A DNA stretch of 36,761 nucleotides from CAYFXE01 sp964347035 (GTDB lineage: Bacteria > Acidobacteriota > Aminicenantia > Aminicenantales > Aminicenantaceae), in contig CAYFXE010000030.1 of assembly GCA_964347035.1 (NCBI GenBank), positions 1-36,761 on the forward strand. The letters are read 5' to 3'. Below the pieces are notes generated by a model. It had not been told where the DNA came from. It did not search any database and saw only the letters and a program-made list of their open reading frames with translations. The position numbers and the translations under genes are program-made. Positions 24,766-32,328 of this stretch are shown one piece after another. Every line of letters begins with the position of its first letter. The first letter of the stretch is position 1.

Positions 24766-24961
24766 CTAATCCACCTTTTTGGCTTCTTTCTCGAGCAGCT
24801 CTGCCAGAGTCTTGTAACCCTTGTTGCCGGGCTCCATGGTTTGGATGAGTAAGAGCTCAACAAAATTAACTCCCTTTGAATTGACCCACTCCAAACACGT
24901 GACGGGCCAGCTCCATGGTATCGGGCCATATTTTTTCGCATACTGGACACTGGTAGCTCAT
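24766..24961 (-). pseudogene. Small C2H2-like zinc-binding protein, frameshifted
   Basis: On the minus strand from the ATG at 24961, frame one reads MSYQCPVCEKIWPDTMELAR then HVFG and hits a stop at 24866. A second frame, ending in TAG at 24766, reads EWVNSKGVNFVELLLIQTME then PGNKGYKTLAELLEKEAKKVD, which looks like the natural C-terminal half. The first half has Cys5, Cys8 and His21, a zinc-binding pattern. The two halves join only by a frame change near 24895, where several residues that would normally carry the last zinc ligand seem to be lost. So this is one small gene broken by a short deletion, or an assembly error. It lies between the Mo subunit (17 nt upstream) and coxG, with GGGGGATA before the ATG, so it was part of the operon. 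Confidence 0.65.
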
Positions 24962-24977
24962 GACCTATCCCCCTTAT

Positions 24978-27245
24978 TCATTCCTTCCTTTTTTCTCTCA
25001 AAGCTTCGAGTACTTTTTCCGGAGTAATCGGAAGATTCTTGATGCTGATTCCCGTGGCATGAAACACCGCATTGCCCAGCGCACCAGCCGTCGGGTTGGT
25101 GAGACCTTCTCCTGCCTCCTTGGCCCCGAATGGTCCTTCAGGCTCGTAGGTCTCCACTTCCATGACCTTTGTCTCCGGCATCTCTGTTGCTCTCAGAAGC
25201 ATGTAGTCGACCAAATTCGGGTTTAAAATCTTTCCCTCATCCATGGGCAGATCCTCGGTAAAACCGTATCCCGCAGCCATGGCTATAGCTCCTTCGAGCT
25301 GTCCCTCGACACCTAAAGGATTGATCACTTGCCCGCAGTCATGAGCGGTCACACAATTTTTTAGCGTTATTTTACCTTTATCGGGATCGACATCTGCCTC
25401 AACAGCCTGAACACCAAAGCTGTATGCTGGTGAAATCATCCCTTTACGGTGAGGCGTGTAATGTCCCCTGGCGATAATCGGCTGCCCCTCCTTTCCACGT
25501 ATGGCTTCTTTGACGATATCATAATAGGAAACACCCCTCTCCGGACGCGCAATCAGGTGAATCCAGCCTTCCTTGATATCCAGGTCATAAACGATATTCG
25601 GCGACAGCTTCGCTGTTGCAAACTCTAGGATCTGTTTCTTGGCCTTGGCAGCAGCCATCTTAACCGCATTGCCCTGCATCAGTGTTTCACGGCTTCCCCA
25701 AGCACCCAGATCTACCGGACAATTTTCTGTGTCTCCCATATGAAGCCGAATATCCTCAACTTTTACCCCTAATTCCTCTGCACAAATCATGGTCATCGTG
25801 GTGTTGGCCCCTTGGCCCATATCCTGTGAACCAACATACAGATCAACCTTCCCGTCGATGTTTATCTGAATAACGGCAGAGGAAAAAGCGTAGGGTGTGT
25901 CAAACCAGTTGAAGATTCCTCCTGACATGAAGCCGTAAGCGGCAATGCCAATCCCACGATTAGGAGGAAGCTTTCCTCGAGACTTGATCCACTCATCAAT
26001 CTTGTCGAGACATTGGCTGAGACCACAACTCTGAATATAGGCCTGCCCAGGAACTTCATAACCAGGATGCATGGCATTCTTGCGCCTGATCTCTATCGGA
26101 TCAATCCCCAGTTCATCCGCAATAAGATCAATTTGGGTCTCCGCACAGAAGGTGGCTTGAGGAGCCCCAAAACCGCGCATCGCCGAAGTCGGTGCAGTAT
26201 TGGTGTAAACCCTGTATCCATCGTACCGGTAACTGGGCCACACGTAGGGAAACGTTTGGAAAAAGCCCGTGAGATAAAGAGCGGTGGCTCCCATGGCTGT
26301 GTAAGCGCCGCCTTCTGTGAACACCCGGGCCTCTTTGGCCACAAAGGTTCCATCTTTCTTAACGCCGCTTCTGACATAATAGAACATGGGAGTGCGTCGT
26401 TTGGTGGCCGTGAATTCTTCCTCGCGGGAGAGCACGATTTTCACAGGCTGACAAAGTTTCATGGAGAGAAGCGAGCTGCAAAATTGGGCAGAATCGAGTT
26501 CAAACTTGCTTCCGAAACCTCCTCCGGTATACCGCGAAATCACTCTTACATCATTCTCTCTCAGGCCGAGTATCCAGGATAACAACACTTTTATGTAATA
26601 GTGAGACTGGGTCGAGGTCCAAACAGTCAACTTGCCTTCAGGTGTATAGCTCGCCACCGCACAATGTGTTTCCATGCACACATGGGCCTGTGAAGAACAC
26701 CGGAACCAGTCTTCACGAACATAATCTGCTTTCTTAAATCCCTCATCCACATCTCCCCACTCGATATGGCGAGTGACGTTGATGTTTCTTTCGGCATGCT
26801 CATGAAGCTGTGGAGCTCCTTCTTTTAGTGCTTCGAGCGGTTCGAACACTCCGGTCAAGGGTTTGTACTCCACATCGATCAAATCGAGCGCTTCTTCGGC
26901 CGTATCCTCATCAACAGCCGCCACCGCGGCCACGGGTTCACCGATGTAGCGAACCTTGGTCCTGGCGAGTATTTCCTCATCACAGAGTTCTTTGAAGCGC
27001 CTCCATATTCCCTGTTTTATGCCCAGGGTGTCTTTGCCGGTAACGACTGCTTTGACACCTCTCAGGTGTTCTGCCTTGGTGGTATTGATATTTAGAATCT
27101 CCGCGTGCGAATAGGGGCTTCTCAAGATTTTTCCATGCAGCATCTGAGGGAGAGTGATATCAAAGGTATACTTTGCCCGCCCAGTGACCTTGGCAATCCC
27201 ATCGATATTATGAACGGGCGTATTTATGACCGTGTACTTTTTCAT
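24978..27245 (-). CDS. Xanthine dehydrogenase family Mo-binding subunit
   Basis: 755 residues from the ATG at 27245 (a GTG one codon earlier is less likely); this ATG overlaps the 2Fe-2S subunit stop as TGATG. It is the molybdopterin-cytosine/guanine-dinucleotide hydroxylase large subunit. Seen: the N-terminal hammerhead domain (DGIAKVTGRAKYTFD, GEPVAAVAA), YTGGGFGSKFE, AMRGFGAPQATF, DMGQGANTTM, GAWGSRETLMQGNA, and FGAKEAGEGLTNPTA, whose Glu is in the place of the catalytic base. It hydroxylates an N-heterocycle or aldehyde with water; the substrate (purine, nicotinate or other) is not readable. It lacks the VAYRCSFR active-site loop of true CO dehydrogenase, despite the coxG gene in the operon. 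The subunit order FAD, FeS, Mo is standard for three-gene forms. Confidence 0.9.
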   Translation of the reverse strand: MKKYTVINTPVHNIDGIAKVTGRAKYTFDITLPQMLHGKILRSPYSHAEILNINTTKAEHLRGVKAVVTGKDTLGIKQGIWRRFKELCDEEILARTKVRYIGEPVAAVAAVDEDTAEEALDLIDVEYKPLTGVFEPLEALKEGAPQLHEHAERNINVTRHIEWGDVDEGFKKADYVREDWFRCSSQAHVCMETHCAVASYTPEGKLTVWTSTQSHYYIKVLLSWILGLRENDVRVISRYTGGGFGSKFELDSAQFCSSLLSMKLCQPVKIVLSREEEFTATKRRTPMFYYVRSGVKKDGTFVAKEARVFTEGGAYTAMGATALYLTGFFQTFPYVWPSYRYDGYRVYTNTAPTSAMRGFGAPQATFCAETQIDLIADELGIDPIEIRRKNAMHPGYEVPGQAYIQSCGLSQCLDKIDEWIKSRGKLPPNRGIGIAAYGFMSGGIFNWFDTPYAFSSAVIQINIDGKVDLYVGSQDMGQGANTTMTMICAEELGVKVEDIRLHMGDTENCPVDLGAWGSRETLMQGNAVKMAAAKAKKQILEFATAKLSPNIVYDLDIKEGWIHLIARPERGVSYYDIVKEAIRGKEGQPIIARGHYTPHRKGMISPAYSFGVQAVEADVDPDKGKITLKNCVTAHDCGQVINPLGVEGQLEGAIAMAAGYGFTEDLPMDEGKILNPNLVDYMLLRATEMPETKVMEVETYEPEGPFGAKEAGEGLTNPTAGALGNAVFHATGISIKNLPITPEKVLEALREKRKE

Positions 27246-27721
27246 CACCTCTCCTCCTTGTACTCGCCATCAGTTACGGCTTTTATGGCTCTTATGATGC
27301 TGTTGTAGCCTGTACAGCGGCAGATGTTTCCATGGATATATTCTTTTATGTCTTTCGTGGTGGGATCTTCGCTCAGAAACGCCGTGGCTGACATCAACAT
27401 CCCAGACGTGCAAAAACCGCATTGAAAAGCACCATGATCGAGGAAAGACTGTTGAAGAGGCGTGAGTTTCTCTCCGTCCGCAAGGCCTTCGATCGTGGTT
27501 ACCTCAGCGCCATCAGCCTGCATTGCCAAAACCGAACAGGATTTAACCGCAGCCCCGTCCAGCAGGACTGTACAGGCCCCGCAAGCCCCAGTGTTGCAGC
27601 CTCTTTTCGTCCCTGTTAAGCCCAGTTCATCTCTCAGGATTTCTACAAGGAGTTTCTTTGGTTTGATGTAAAGCTCGTAATCCTCCCTGTTTACTGTTAG
27701 ATGCAATAATTTCTTTTTCAT
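27245..27721 (-). CDS. 2Fe-2S subunit of molybdenum hydroxylase
   Basis: A 158-residue iron-sulfur subunit. The plant-ferredoxin-type cluster is bound by Cys42, Cys47, Cys50 and Cys62 (GCNTGACGACTV...C), and the second cluster in the helical domain by Cys101, Cys104, Cys134 and Cys136 (QCGFCTSGM and CRCTGY). Length and motifs match the small subunits of xanthine dehydrogenase, CO dehydrogenase (CoxS) and 4-hydroxybenzoyl-CoA reductase. It passes electrons from the Mo centre to FAD. GGAGG precedes the ATG at 27721; the stop overlaps the Mo-subunit start by one base, so the two are translationally coupled. Confidence 0.93.
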   Translation of the reverse strand: MKKKLLHLTVNREDYELYIKPKKLLVEILRDELGLTGTKRGCNTGACGACTVLLDGAAVKSCSVLAMQADGAEVTTIEGLADGEKLTPLQQSFLDHGAFQCGFCTSGMLMSATAFLSEDPTTKDIKEYIHGNICRCTGYNSIIRAIKAVTDGEYKEER

Positions 27722-27738
27722 GGGCAGTAGCCTCCGTT

Positions 27739-28617
27739 TTAGTTTAAGGCTTTGGCTTGTTCCCAGGCTTTTCTCACCATCTTTTTTGTCAGAGCTTTTA
27801 TCAGAAGTCTTCGGTATGTCTCGGTAGCGTGGATGTCACTGACAGGATCACACTCTTCTGACGCCTTTTTGCCTGCTTCTTCGAGCAGTTTTGTATTGAT
27901 TTTCTTCCCGGTTAACATTTGCTCTGCTTCCTTGGCCCGGAGGGGCGTTGAGGCAGCAGCGCCAAGAACAATCCGGACTTCCTTGCATTGGATTGAGTCG
28001 TCATCCATGGTTATCGATACAGCCACCGAGACAATTCCCTGATGGTTTTTGATAATGTTGAATTTCTCGTAGGCCACAGCTGTTTTTGGGAGGATGACGG
28101 GAATTTGTATTTCCTGCAGGAGTTCCTCTGTCTCGAGCGCTGTCTCGAAGATATCGATAAAGAATTCCTCAAGCGGCAGGATTCGTTCTCCTCCCAGCTT
28201 GGCTATCTTCACTGTTGCATTCAATGCGATGAGTATAGGCCCTGGATCACCTGCGGGATCTCCGTGAGCTAGATTGCCTCCGATGGTGCCCCAGTTGCGC
28301 GTCTGAACAGAAGCCAGGTTTTCTTCCATCGCAATCAGTACGGGATAATGCTTCTTGATCAGCGGGGATTTTTCTATGTCTCTATGGGGGGTCGCGGCGC
28401 CGATTTTTAAACCCGTCTTCGGGCTGAAATCGATGTAGCTCAGTTCTTTTACGCTCTTGATGTCGATGAGGTTCTTCGGAGCCACCAATGCCTGACGCAT
28501 GAGAATGAGGAGTGACTGTCCCCCGCATATGATCTTGTTGTCCTCCTTGTGCTTTTCGAGCAAGCTGAGAGCTTCGTTTAATGATGAGGCTTTTCGATAG
28601 TTAAAATCTCGTATCAT
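27739..28617 (-). CDS. FAD-binding subunit of molybdenum hydroxylase
   Basis: A 292-residue FAD subunit (CoxM/XdhB type). The FAD motifs are CGGQSLLILM (about 31-40) and TIGGNLAHGDPAGD (about 113-126), followed by the CO-dehydrogenase flavoprotein C-terminal domain (KEVRIVLGAAASTPLRAKEAE). It accepts electrons from the 2Fe-2S subunit and gives them to an external acceptor. The start overlaps the stop of the preceding small Cys protein by 4 bp (ATGA), and the 2Fe-2S gene follows after 17 nt. Confidence 0.92.
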   Translation of the reverse strand: MIRDFNYRKASSLNEALSLLEKHKEDNKIICGGQSLLILMRQALVAPKNLIDIKSVKELSYIDFSPKTGLKIGAATPHRDIEKSPLIKKHYPVLIAMEENLASVQTRNWGTIGGNLAHGDPAGDPGPILIALNATVKIAKLGGERILPLEEFFIDIFETALETEELLQEIQIPVILPKTAVAYEKFNIIKNHQGIVSVAVSITMDDDSIQCKEVRIVLGAAASTPLRAKEAEQMLTGKKINTKLLEEAGKKASEECDPVSDIHATETYRRLLIKALTKKMVRKAWEQAKALN

Positions 28618-28862
28618 TTCCTTTTCCTTTCCACAAATTCATTGAGAACGAGCCACTTGGGACTAGGCGGAAAGAGTGAGGGCATTTCAAACTTCGGGCT
28701 GGCTTCTGTGCTCCACGGCTTCGGTTTGACATTTTTTCCAGAATCCCCCAAATATCCCCGATACTTGGTGTTAAAGCAAAGGAAATAGTGTCTACCTCGA
28801 TACTGAGGGCACTCTCGGCATAGCTGGTTTGAAAAAGGACACAGCATCTTTGTTTTCGCCAT
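28614..28862 (-). CDS. Small Cys-rich protein leading the Mo hydroxylase operon
   Basis: 82 residues, no signal peptide. The N-terminal third holds four Cys (8, 15, 18, 29) in CPFxxxxCxxCPxYRGRHYFLC, which could bind a metal or a small Fe-S cluster, followed by YRGYLGD and a Pro/Lys-rich tail. I do not recognise a named family. It is likely a real gene: AGGGAGGG sits before the ATG, the stop overlaps the FAD subunit start as ATGA, and a consensus promoter lies just upstream. Being first in the operon, it may be an accessory or electron-transfer partner, a maturation factor or a redox sensor; none of these is shown by the sequence. Confidence 0.75.
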   Translation of the reverse strand: MAKTKMLCPFSNQLCRECPQYRGRHYFLCFNTKYRGYLGDSGKNVKPKPWSTEASPKFEMPSLFPPSPKWLVLNEFVERKRK

Positions 28863-28912
28863 GGGCTACCCTCCCTAAAGACGAATATGAATTGAGACGC
28901 TTATCACCTGAA

Positions 28913-28969
28913 TGATTATAATCACTAATATCGCAAGGGAAGATAATCAAAAGAAGAGACTTTTGTCAA
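28913..28969 (-). promoter_or_regulatory. Mo hydroxylase operon promoter with palindrome
   Basis: On the minus strand TTGACA (28969-28964), 17-nt spacer, TTATCT (28946-28941). TGATTATAATCA (28913-28924), a perfect 12-bp palindrome, lies about 16 bp after the -10 box, over the early transcribed region, which is a typical repressor position. Confidence 0.5.
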
Positions 28970-29200
28970 GGAAAACTCAGAAGATCAATGATGTTGATTA
29001 TTGCGTTTCAGCAGAGTTTGGACAACTTATGATATTTCCATCTATGATGATACGATATGAGTTCTTTTTTCTTAGGCCAGGAGATATGTTGCAGATCAAT
29101 CGTAAGCAAAGAGTTGGATGAGTACGTAATCAAAATTCGACATTTGTCATAAATTCAGGACGATTATTATCCCGTAGATTCGAAAAAATTGTTATATTAA

Positions 29201-29216
29201 TGGCACGTTTATTGCA
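29201..29216 (+). promoter_or_regulatory. Consensus sigma-54 promoter
   Basis: TGGCACGTTTATTGCA matches the RpoN -24/-12 consensus (TGGCACG, 4 nt, TTGCA) at every fixed position, with GG and GC 10 nt apart. It lies 100 bp upstream of the TPR gene at 29317. A palindrome GACATTTGTC (29139-29148), about 53 bp upstream, could be an activator site. Neither rpoN nor an enhancer-binding protein gene is in the window. Confidence 0.75.
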
Positions 29217-29316
29217 CATATTAATTAGTATAAAATTTACAATGAGAGGAGATAGAAGTAAGATATTTTTTGATGAAGATAATACATCTTCCTAGGATGA
29301 AAAAAGGGGGAGAAAG

Positions 29317-31077
29317 ATGAAGAGAGCATTTGGAGTTTTTTTATCTACAGGAATTATCATTGCCTTTTTAATCTTTGTCCCAGAAGCATTAGGCCAGAAG
29401 AGTGAAGAATCTGTCCGAGCTACAGATTTTGTGCTGGATTTGGCAGCTCTTTATTTAAACGTAGATGAGGTTGATGAGGCGATTCGTGTTTTGGAGAAGC
29501 TAAGGGATACTTATTATCAAGACTATGATATCAGACTCTACATGGGAGTCGCACTTTATAGAAATAAAGATTATGAGGCAGCTCTCAAAGAGTTTCGAGC
29601 GGTTGAAAATTTTTATGAATACAGGAGATCGAGAAGACTGCGTTATTTTCCATTTTCCTATAAAAATTTGGGCTTACTTTATTTCGGAAGGGGAATCACC
29701 CTTCTAAGGTCCAAAGATGATTTCAAAGGAGCTAAAAATAAGTTCAACTATGCCTTAAAAAAGGGATATGATGAGATAAATGCGAGATATCTTTTGGTCT
29801 ATTCATACCTGAAACTTAAAAATTATAAAAAAGCAAGCCGAGAGTTGGATAACTTGCTGGAAAAAAAGGAGATTGATGAGATAGACTATTTTTTAAAAGG
29901 ATATCTGAGTTACCAGCAAGGAATAGAAAACGAGGCTGTCTCCTGCTTGAAAAAAGCTCTGGAGATGAAATCAGATTTGGTGATAGCCAAAAAGAATTTG
30001 GCTTCAATTTATTATAATAAGCGCGATTGGGAAGAAGCTGTGGAGATGTGGAGATCAATCATCGAGAACACTCCTGAAGATTTAGAGTCCAATATTAATA
30101 TTGCCAGAGCCTATTATCATCTGGGAAGAAAGGAGGAGGCAAAGAAAATTTTTGAAGATCTAAACATATCCATCCCAGTTGAAAAATACAGTCCTTCGAA
30201 TATTCCTTTAGTTCTTATCTCCTGGGATAGATGGGATGCGTTTAAAATAAAATACCAGGTGGATTATGAAAGCCTCCTTAAACAGAAGGACTTAGAAGAG
30301 CTGAAAAAGAGAGGGATTGGAGCACCGAGGCTTGCGGCTCTTTTTTTGAACCAAAAGGCCCTCTTCACTTTGAGGGATGAAGGAAATATTGATGAAGCGA
30401 TAAAAATCTTAAACCTGGCCCAAGAGATAGATCAAACTGCTTTTTTTACAAGTTATAATCTGGGACAGCTTTACCTGAATTCCGGAAAGATAGAAAAGGC
30501 AGAGGGAAATGCCTTGCGAGTCATTCAATCCAAAAAAAATTTTATTGATGCACATGATCTTTTAGGAAACATCTATTTTCAGAAAGGAAAATATGAGGAT
30601 GCCTTGAAAGAATTTGAGCGGGTGATAGAAATTTCAGAATTTGACGCAGTTGGCCATTACAACCTGGGGTGTGCATATTGGAAGTTAGGAAATTCAGATG
30701 ATGCAGAGAGAGAATGGAAGCGAGCAGTTGAGTATGATGCCAACACAGCAGAGAGAGAAAATGTGAAAAAAATTACTCAGGATGAGTTCGGTTATTCAAT
30801 TATCGTTCAGAATAAACCTGTTGCCTATAGGGCCCATATCTCGCTTGGTTCTTTATATGAAGCAAAAGGATTCGTTGAAAAGGCCATAAAAGAGTATGAA
30901 AGAGCAGTAATGAGAGAGCCGAATAATCCAGAAGCTTATTTTGAGCTTGGAAGAATATATTTTGAAAAAAATGACCGGGAAAAAGCGAAATTTCATCTGG
31001 GTAAACACATAGAATTAGGAGGGAATAATCAAAAAGAGGCTCAAGAGATGATCAATTCTTTTAAAAAAAATAAGTGA
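29317..31077 (+). CDS. Exported TPR repeat protein
   Basis: 586 residues. The first 27 residues form a signal peptide (KRAFGVFLSTGIIIAFLIFVPEALG), so the protein is exported. The rest is built of degenerate TPR units: a first block at about residues 40-110, repeats through the middle (for example KKNLASIYYNKRDWEEAVEM), and a good C-terminal set (AYFELGRIYFEKNDREKAKF). A stretch of about 60 residues near 285-345 (VLISWDRWDAFKIKYQVDYE) breaks the repeat pattern and could be a separate contact surface. It has no enzyme motif and probably scaffolds protein complexes in the periplasm or at the outer membrane. The ATG has GGGGGAG upstream and the gene follows a consensus sigma-54 promoter. Its stop overlaps the start of the next TPR gene (TGATG), so they form an operon. 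Confidence 0.82.
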   Translation: MKRAFGVFLSTGIIIAFLIFVPEALGQKSEESVRATDFVLDLAALYLNVDEVDEAIRVLEKLRDTYYQDYDIRLYMGVALYRNKDYEAALKEFRAVENFYEYRRSRRLRYFPFSYKNLGLLYFGRGITLLRSKDDFKGAKNKFNYALKKGYDEINARYLLVYSYLKLKNYKKASRELDNLLEKKEIDEIDYFLKGYLSYQQGIENEAVSCLKKALEMKSDLVIAKKNLASIYYNKRDWEEAVEMWRSIIENTPEDLESNINIARAYYHLGRKEEAKKIFEDLNISIPVEKYSPSNIPLVLISWDRWDAFKIKYQVDYESLLKQKDLEELKKRGIGAPRLAALFLNQKALFTLRDEGNIDEAIKILNLAQEIDQTAFFTSYNLGQLYLNSGKIEKAEGNALRVIQSKKNFIDAHDLLGNIYFQKGKYEDALKEFERVIEISEFDAVGHYNLGCAYWKLGNSDDAEREWKRAVEYDANTAERENVKKITQDEFGYSIIVQNKPVAYRAHISLGSLYEAKGFVEKAIKEYERAVMREPNNPEAYFELGRIYFEKNDREKAKFHLGKHIELGGNNQKEAQEMINSFKKNK

Positions 31078-31880
31078 TGAAAAAAAATAAGATATTCATT
31101 CTTATTTCAATCATAGCATTCTTATATAATTATTCTTTCTCATACGACTTCGCTGGATTGTTTAAAAGAGGGCTTAGAGCTCTGAATGATAAAAACTATC
31201 GAGAAGCAGTGGAATATCTCTCCAGGGCATTGCAGTTACCTGAAAGACCTGGGAAGGGATTATCTCTTGCTGCTGTTTATAACCTGCGTGGAATAGCCTA
31301 TACAGAACTTGGAGAGAATGATAAAGCATTGGAAGATTTCGCCGTTGCAATAGAGATTTATCCGAAATATGTGGAAGTACATAATAATATAGGAAGAGTT
31401 TATTACAATTTAGGGGAATATGATAAAGCAATCGAAAATTATTCAAGAGCAATCGATCAGGACAAAAAATACCTCCGTTTAAAGAAAAAATATCATGAAG
31501 CCCTGTATAACAGGGGATTAGCCTTTTTCGGTAAAGGAGAATACGAAAAAGCTGTGGAAGATTTTACGAATGTCATAGAGGATATAGCTGAGGTGAGGAG
31601 TCTTAATTCAAAGCAGGCAGAGGCCTACAGTTTCCGCGGGCTCTCTTATTCCAGAATTGGGGAAAAAGAAAAGGCAATTGAAGACTTCACAAGAGCATTT
31701 GATCTGTATCCAGAATTCTGGGAAGCTTATTTTAACCGGGGGCTCATGTTTTTCGATAACCGAGAATATGACAAAGCAATTGAGGATTTTACAAAAGCAA
31801 TAGAATTGAGTCCTGATCACGAAGAAATCTACCATAGTCGGGGAATCACCTATCTGGAAAAAGGAGAAAAGCTATTATAG
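31077..31880 (+). CDS. Exported TPR protein, C-terminus shifted by a homopolymer lesion
   Basis: 267 residues from the ATG at 31077 (an in-frame GTG at 31074 is also possible). The start overlaps the upstream stop by one base. A signal peptide (KKNKIFILISIIAFLYNYSFS) is followed by at least five strong TPRs with the canonical spacing (NRGLAFFGKGEYEKAVEDFT, NRGLMFFDNREYDKAIEDFT and similar). As read, the protein ends abruptly inside the last repeat after GEKLL at 31880. One extra base in the AAAA run near 31867-31870 would restore 25 further sensible codons to 31957. It is therefore a frameshifted gene or one with a sequencing error. With the upstream TPR protein it forms a two-gene exported pair under sigma-54 control. 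Confidence 0.8.
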   Translation: MKKNKIFILISIIAFLYNYSFSYDFAGLFKRGLRALNDKNYREAVEYLSRALQLPERPGKGLSLAAVYNLRGIAYTELGENDKALEDFAVAIEIYPKYVEVHNNIGRVYYNLGEYDKAIENYSRAIDQDKKYLRLKKKYHEALYNRGLAFFGKGEYEKAVEDFTNVIEDIAEVRSLNSKQAEAYSFRGLSYSRIGEKEKAIEDFTRAFDLYPEFWEAYFNRGLMFFDNREYDKAIEDFTKAIELSPDHEEIYHSRGITYLEKGEKLL

Positions 31881-31957
31881 ATCTTAAGAAGGCGGTTGAT
31901 TTGGGGAATCATCAAGCGAAAGAAGCCCTAAAAAAGTACTTTAATATTGAGTATTAG
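31866..31957 (+). other. Displaced C-terminal codons of the TPR gene
   Basis: In the frame one base off, this stretch reads KAIIDLKKAVDLGNHQAKEA then LKKYFNIEY and TAG at 31957, a natural end for a TPR protein (helix B of the last repeat plus a cap). It shows that the preceding gene's stop at 31880 is caused by a single-base loss in a run of A. Confidence 0.7.
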
Positions 31958-32065
31958 GATTTGTCGCTAAGTTGATTGATATGAACGCATAATCCAGTTC
32001 AAACATGTAACGCTGATATTGATAACCTAATATTTCATAATTATAAGCAGGATTTTAGTGGGACA

Positions 32066-32170
32066 GATATTTTTTCGTATTTTTTGCCTTTAAATTATCA
32101 CAATTCTGGCACAAGTATATCTTGAGCTCCTCGCATAATAGATGAAATAGACTCAAAATCTCAATTTTAT
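32066..32170 (+). repeat. 105-bp direct repeat, copy 1
   Basis: Aligns without gaps to 35620-35724 with 15 mismatches by hand count (about 86% identity). Shared features include CGTATTTTTTGCCTT, TGGCACAAG and TCCTCGCATAATAGATG. The remaining part of the 371-bp spacer before the second kinase gene holds a hairpin (32155-32205) and a promoter (32268-32296); I see no gene in it. Confidence 0.75.
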
Positions 32171-32205
32171 TTTATCTCTCATAGAGCAATTGAAATTGAG
32201 ATTTT
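32155..32205. other. 13-bp stem hairpin
   Basis: AAAATCTCAATTT (32155-32167) and AAATTGAGATTTT (32193-32205) are perfect complements around a 25-nt loop. There is no T-run after it, so it does not look like a plain terminator. It could be a protein-binding site or an old inverted-repeat end. Confidence 0.5.
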
Positions 32206-32267
32206 AGACCTCTAGAGCATGGTGAGCAGCTTTATATGCAAATTGTGGCTATGACGCCTTCAATAAT

Positions 32268-32296
32268 TTGACACATCTTTTATTCCTTGATATTCT
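32268..32296 (+). promoter_or_regulatory. Sigma-70 promoter for the second kinase gene
   Basis: TTGACA (32268-32273), 17-nt spacer, TATTCT (32291-32296), set in TTGATATTCTTTTG. Very similar to the promoter of the kinase-cyclase gene (TGATATTCTTCTG). The ATG is 32 nt downstream. Confidence 0.65.
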
Positions 32297-32328
32297 TTTG
32301 CCAGAAAATGCGCAGGGGAGAATAGGCC

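Larger units (their letters stand above)
28863..29316. other. Divergent regulatory spacer
   Basis: This 454-bp gap separates the minus-strand Mo hydroxylase operon from the plus-strand TPR genes. It holds the operon promoter and palindrome (28913-28969), the sigma-54 promoter (29201-29216) and a GACATTTGTC palindrome (29139-29148). A 69-codon open frame at 28912-29121 lacks a ribosome binding site and family resemblance, so I do not call it. Confidence 0.5.

Noticed and set aside
24720..24950. 76-codon minus-strand frame between the Mo subunit and coxG
   Set aside because: Its sequence is low in recognisable structure, whereas the other two frames carry the two halves of a coherent zinc-binding protein.
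24269..28862. Carbon monoxide dehydrogenase operon
   Set aside because: coxG is present and the subunits are of the same family, but the large subunit lacks the VAYRCSFR loop that marks true CO dehydrogenase.
28912..29121. 69-codon plus-strand open frame in the divergent spacer
   Set aside because: No ribosome binding site, overlaps the opposite-strand promoter, no family resemblance.
32107..32125. Sigma-54 promoter in the 105-bp repeats (TGGCACAAG...CTTGA)
   Set aside because: The -24-like half is good, but no GC sits 10 nt after the GG; the next TTG is about four bases too far in both copies.
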